Assembly (NCBI GenBank): GCA_030615855.1
Contig: JAUWYL010000026.1
Location: 1-14,399 of the forward strand
From: a bacterium
Lineage (GTDB): Bacteria; UBP18; UBA7526
Reading direction: 5' to 3'
Length of the DNA: 14,399 bases
The notes beneath the pieces were generated by a model, which ran no database searches, was not told the origin of the DNA, and was given only the letters and a program-made list of their open reading frames with translations. Below, piece by piece: positions 14,257 to 14,399 of this stretch; positions within the stretch are counted from its first letter, which is position 1; each line of letters begins with the position of its first letter. A program made the translations under genes and the position numbers.

Positions 14257-14399
14257 TTACTGTATAATCTCTGTCACCACCCCAGCACCCACCGTCTTTC
14301 CTCCCTCTCTGATGGCAAAGTTCTGCTCGGGTTCTAAGGCGATGGGGATGATGAGCTCTATCTCCAGATCCACATTGTCTCCAGGCATGACCATCTCCA
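14257..14399 (-). CDS. tuf: Elongation factor Tu, C-terminal end (truncated by window edge)
   Basis: EF-Tu carries aminoacyl-tRNA to the ribosome as a GTP complex. Only the last 47 residues are in the window. They match domain III of EF-Tu: [18 protein letters not shown], then the highly conserved [15 protein letters not shown], ending TEIIQ before a TAA at 14259-14257. The remainder lies to the right of the window. A tuf copy upstream of secE-nusG matches the position of tufB in E. coli. Whether a second copy follows fusA, as in many genomes, cannot be seen here. Confidence 0.98.
   Translation of the reverse strand, partial: EMVMPGDNVDLEIELIIPIALEPEQNFAIREGGKTVGAGVVTEIIQ

Noticed and set aside
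1-14399. CRISPR array, insertion sequence, prophage or defence genes
   Set aside because: No regularly spaced identical repeats, transposase, integrase or accessory genes are present. The repeats are degenerate intergenic words and small palindromes in a core operon.

Overview
This window is one long block of minus-strand genes for the bacterial transcription and translation machinery. It is the classical tuf / secE-nusG / L11-L1-L10-L12 / rpoB-rpoC / rpsL-rpsG-fusA (beta-str) super-operon. Read in the direction of transcription, from the right edge to the left, the order is: tuf (3' end only), rpmG, tRNA-Trp(CCA), secE, nusG, rplK, a small ORF, rplA, rplJ, rplL, fused rpoB-rpoC, rpsL, rpsG and fusA (5' part only). 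Every gene is on the minus strand. The plus-strand open frames, some over 250 codons, are antisense shadows. The sequence is clearly bacterial (L7/L12, NusG, SecE, bacterial-type RNA polymerase, Shine-Dalgarno sites). The lineage cannot be fixed from this window. The fused polymerase gene and the repeat-filled spacers suggest an unusual, perhaps uncultivated, lineage, which is an inference.

The right part (about 12.5-14.4 kb) holds EF-Tu, L33, tRNA-Trp, SecE, NusG and L11. secE-nusG-rplK are nearly contiguous (a 3-nt gap, then a TGATG overlap). The middle (10.6-12.5 kb) holds L1, L10 and L7/L12. rplA ends inside the rplJ start codon (TAATG), so the usual untranslated L10 leader is absent. L7/L12 carries an N-terminal extension of about 49 Lys/Glu-rich residues. 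Between rplK and rplA lies a short ORF with a perfect Shine-Dalgarno site. Its stop codon overlaps the rplA GTG start inside one arm of a 13-bp perfect inverted repeat, which looks like a translational-coupling switch.

The left part (1-10.4 kb) is dominated by one 2611-codon frame joining RpoB to RpoC with no stop or usable internal start. The catalytic DFDGD aspartates, both zinc sites, the trigger loop and the rifampicin-pocket residues are visible. The 23-residue linker is encoded largely by a GC-rich imperfect palindrome of 51 nt (17 codons), resembling an in-frame inserted palindromic element. rpsL, rpsG and the start of fusA follow.

The spacers of about 60-285 bp are not plain sequence. 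Each is filled with degenerate near-tandem short words and their inverted partners, with a different word family in most spacers, plus 15-17-bp mini-hairpins. A second micro-repeat (about CCGAGCGKAGCGAGGT on the coding strand) sits directly before several start codons and supplies their Shine-Dalgarno sequence. A palindromic word family shared by two spacers contains the stop codons of rpsL and rpmG. These repeats, the polymerase fusion and the rplK-rplA switch are the observations most worth following up.
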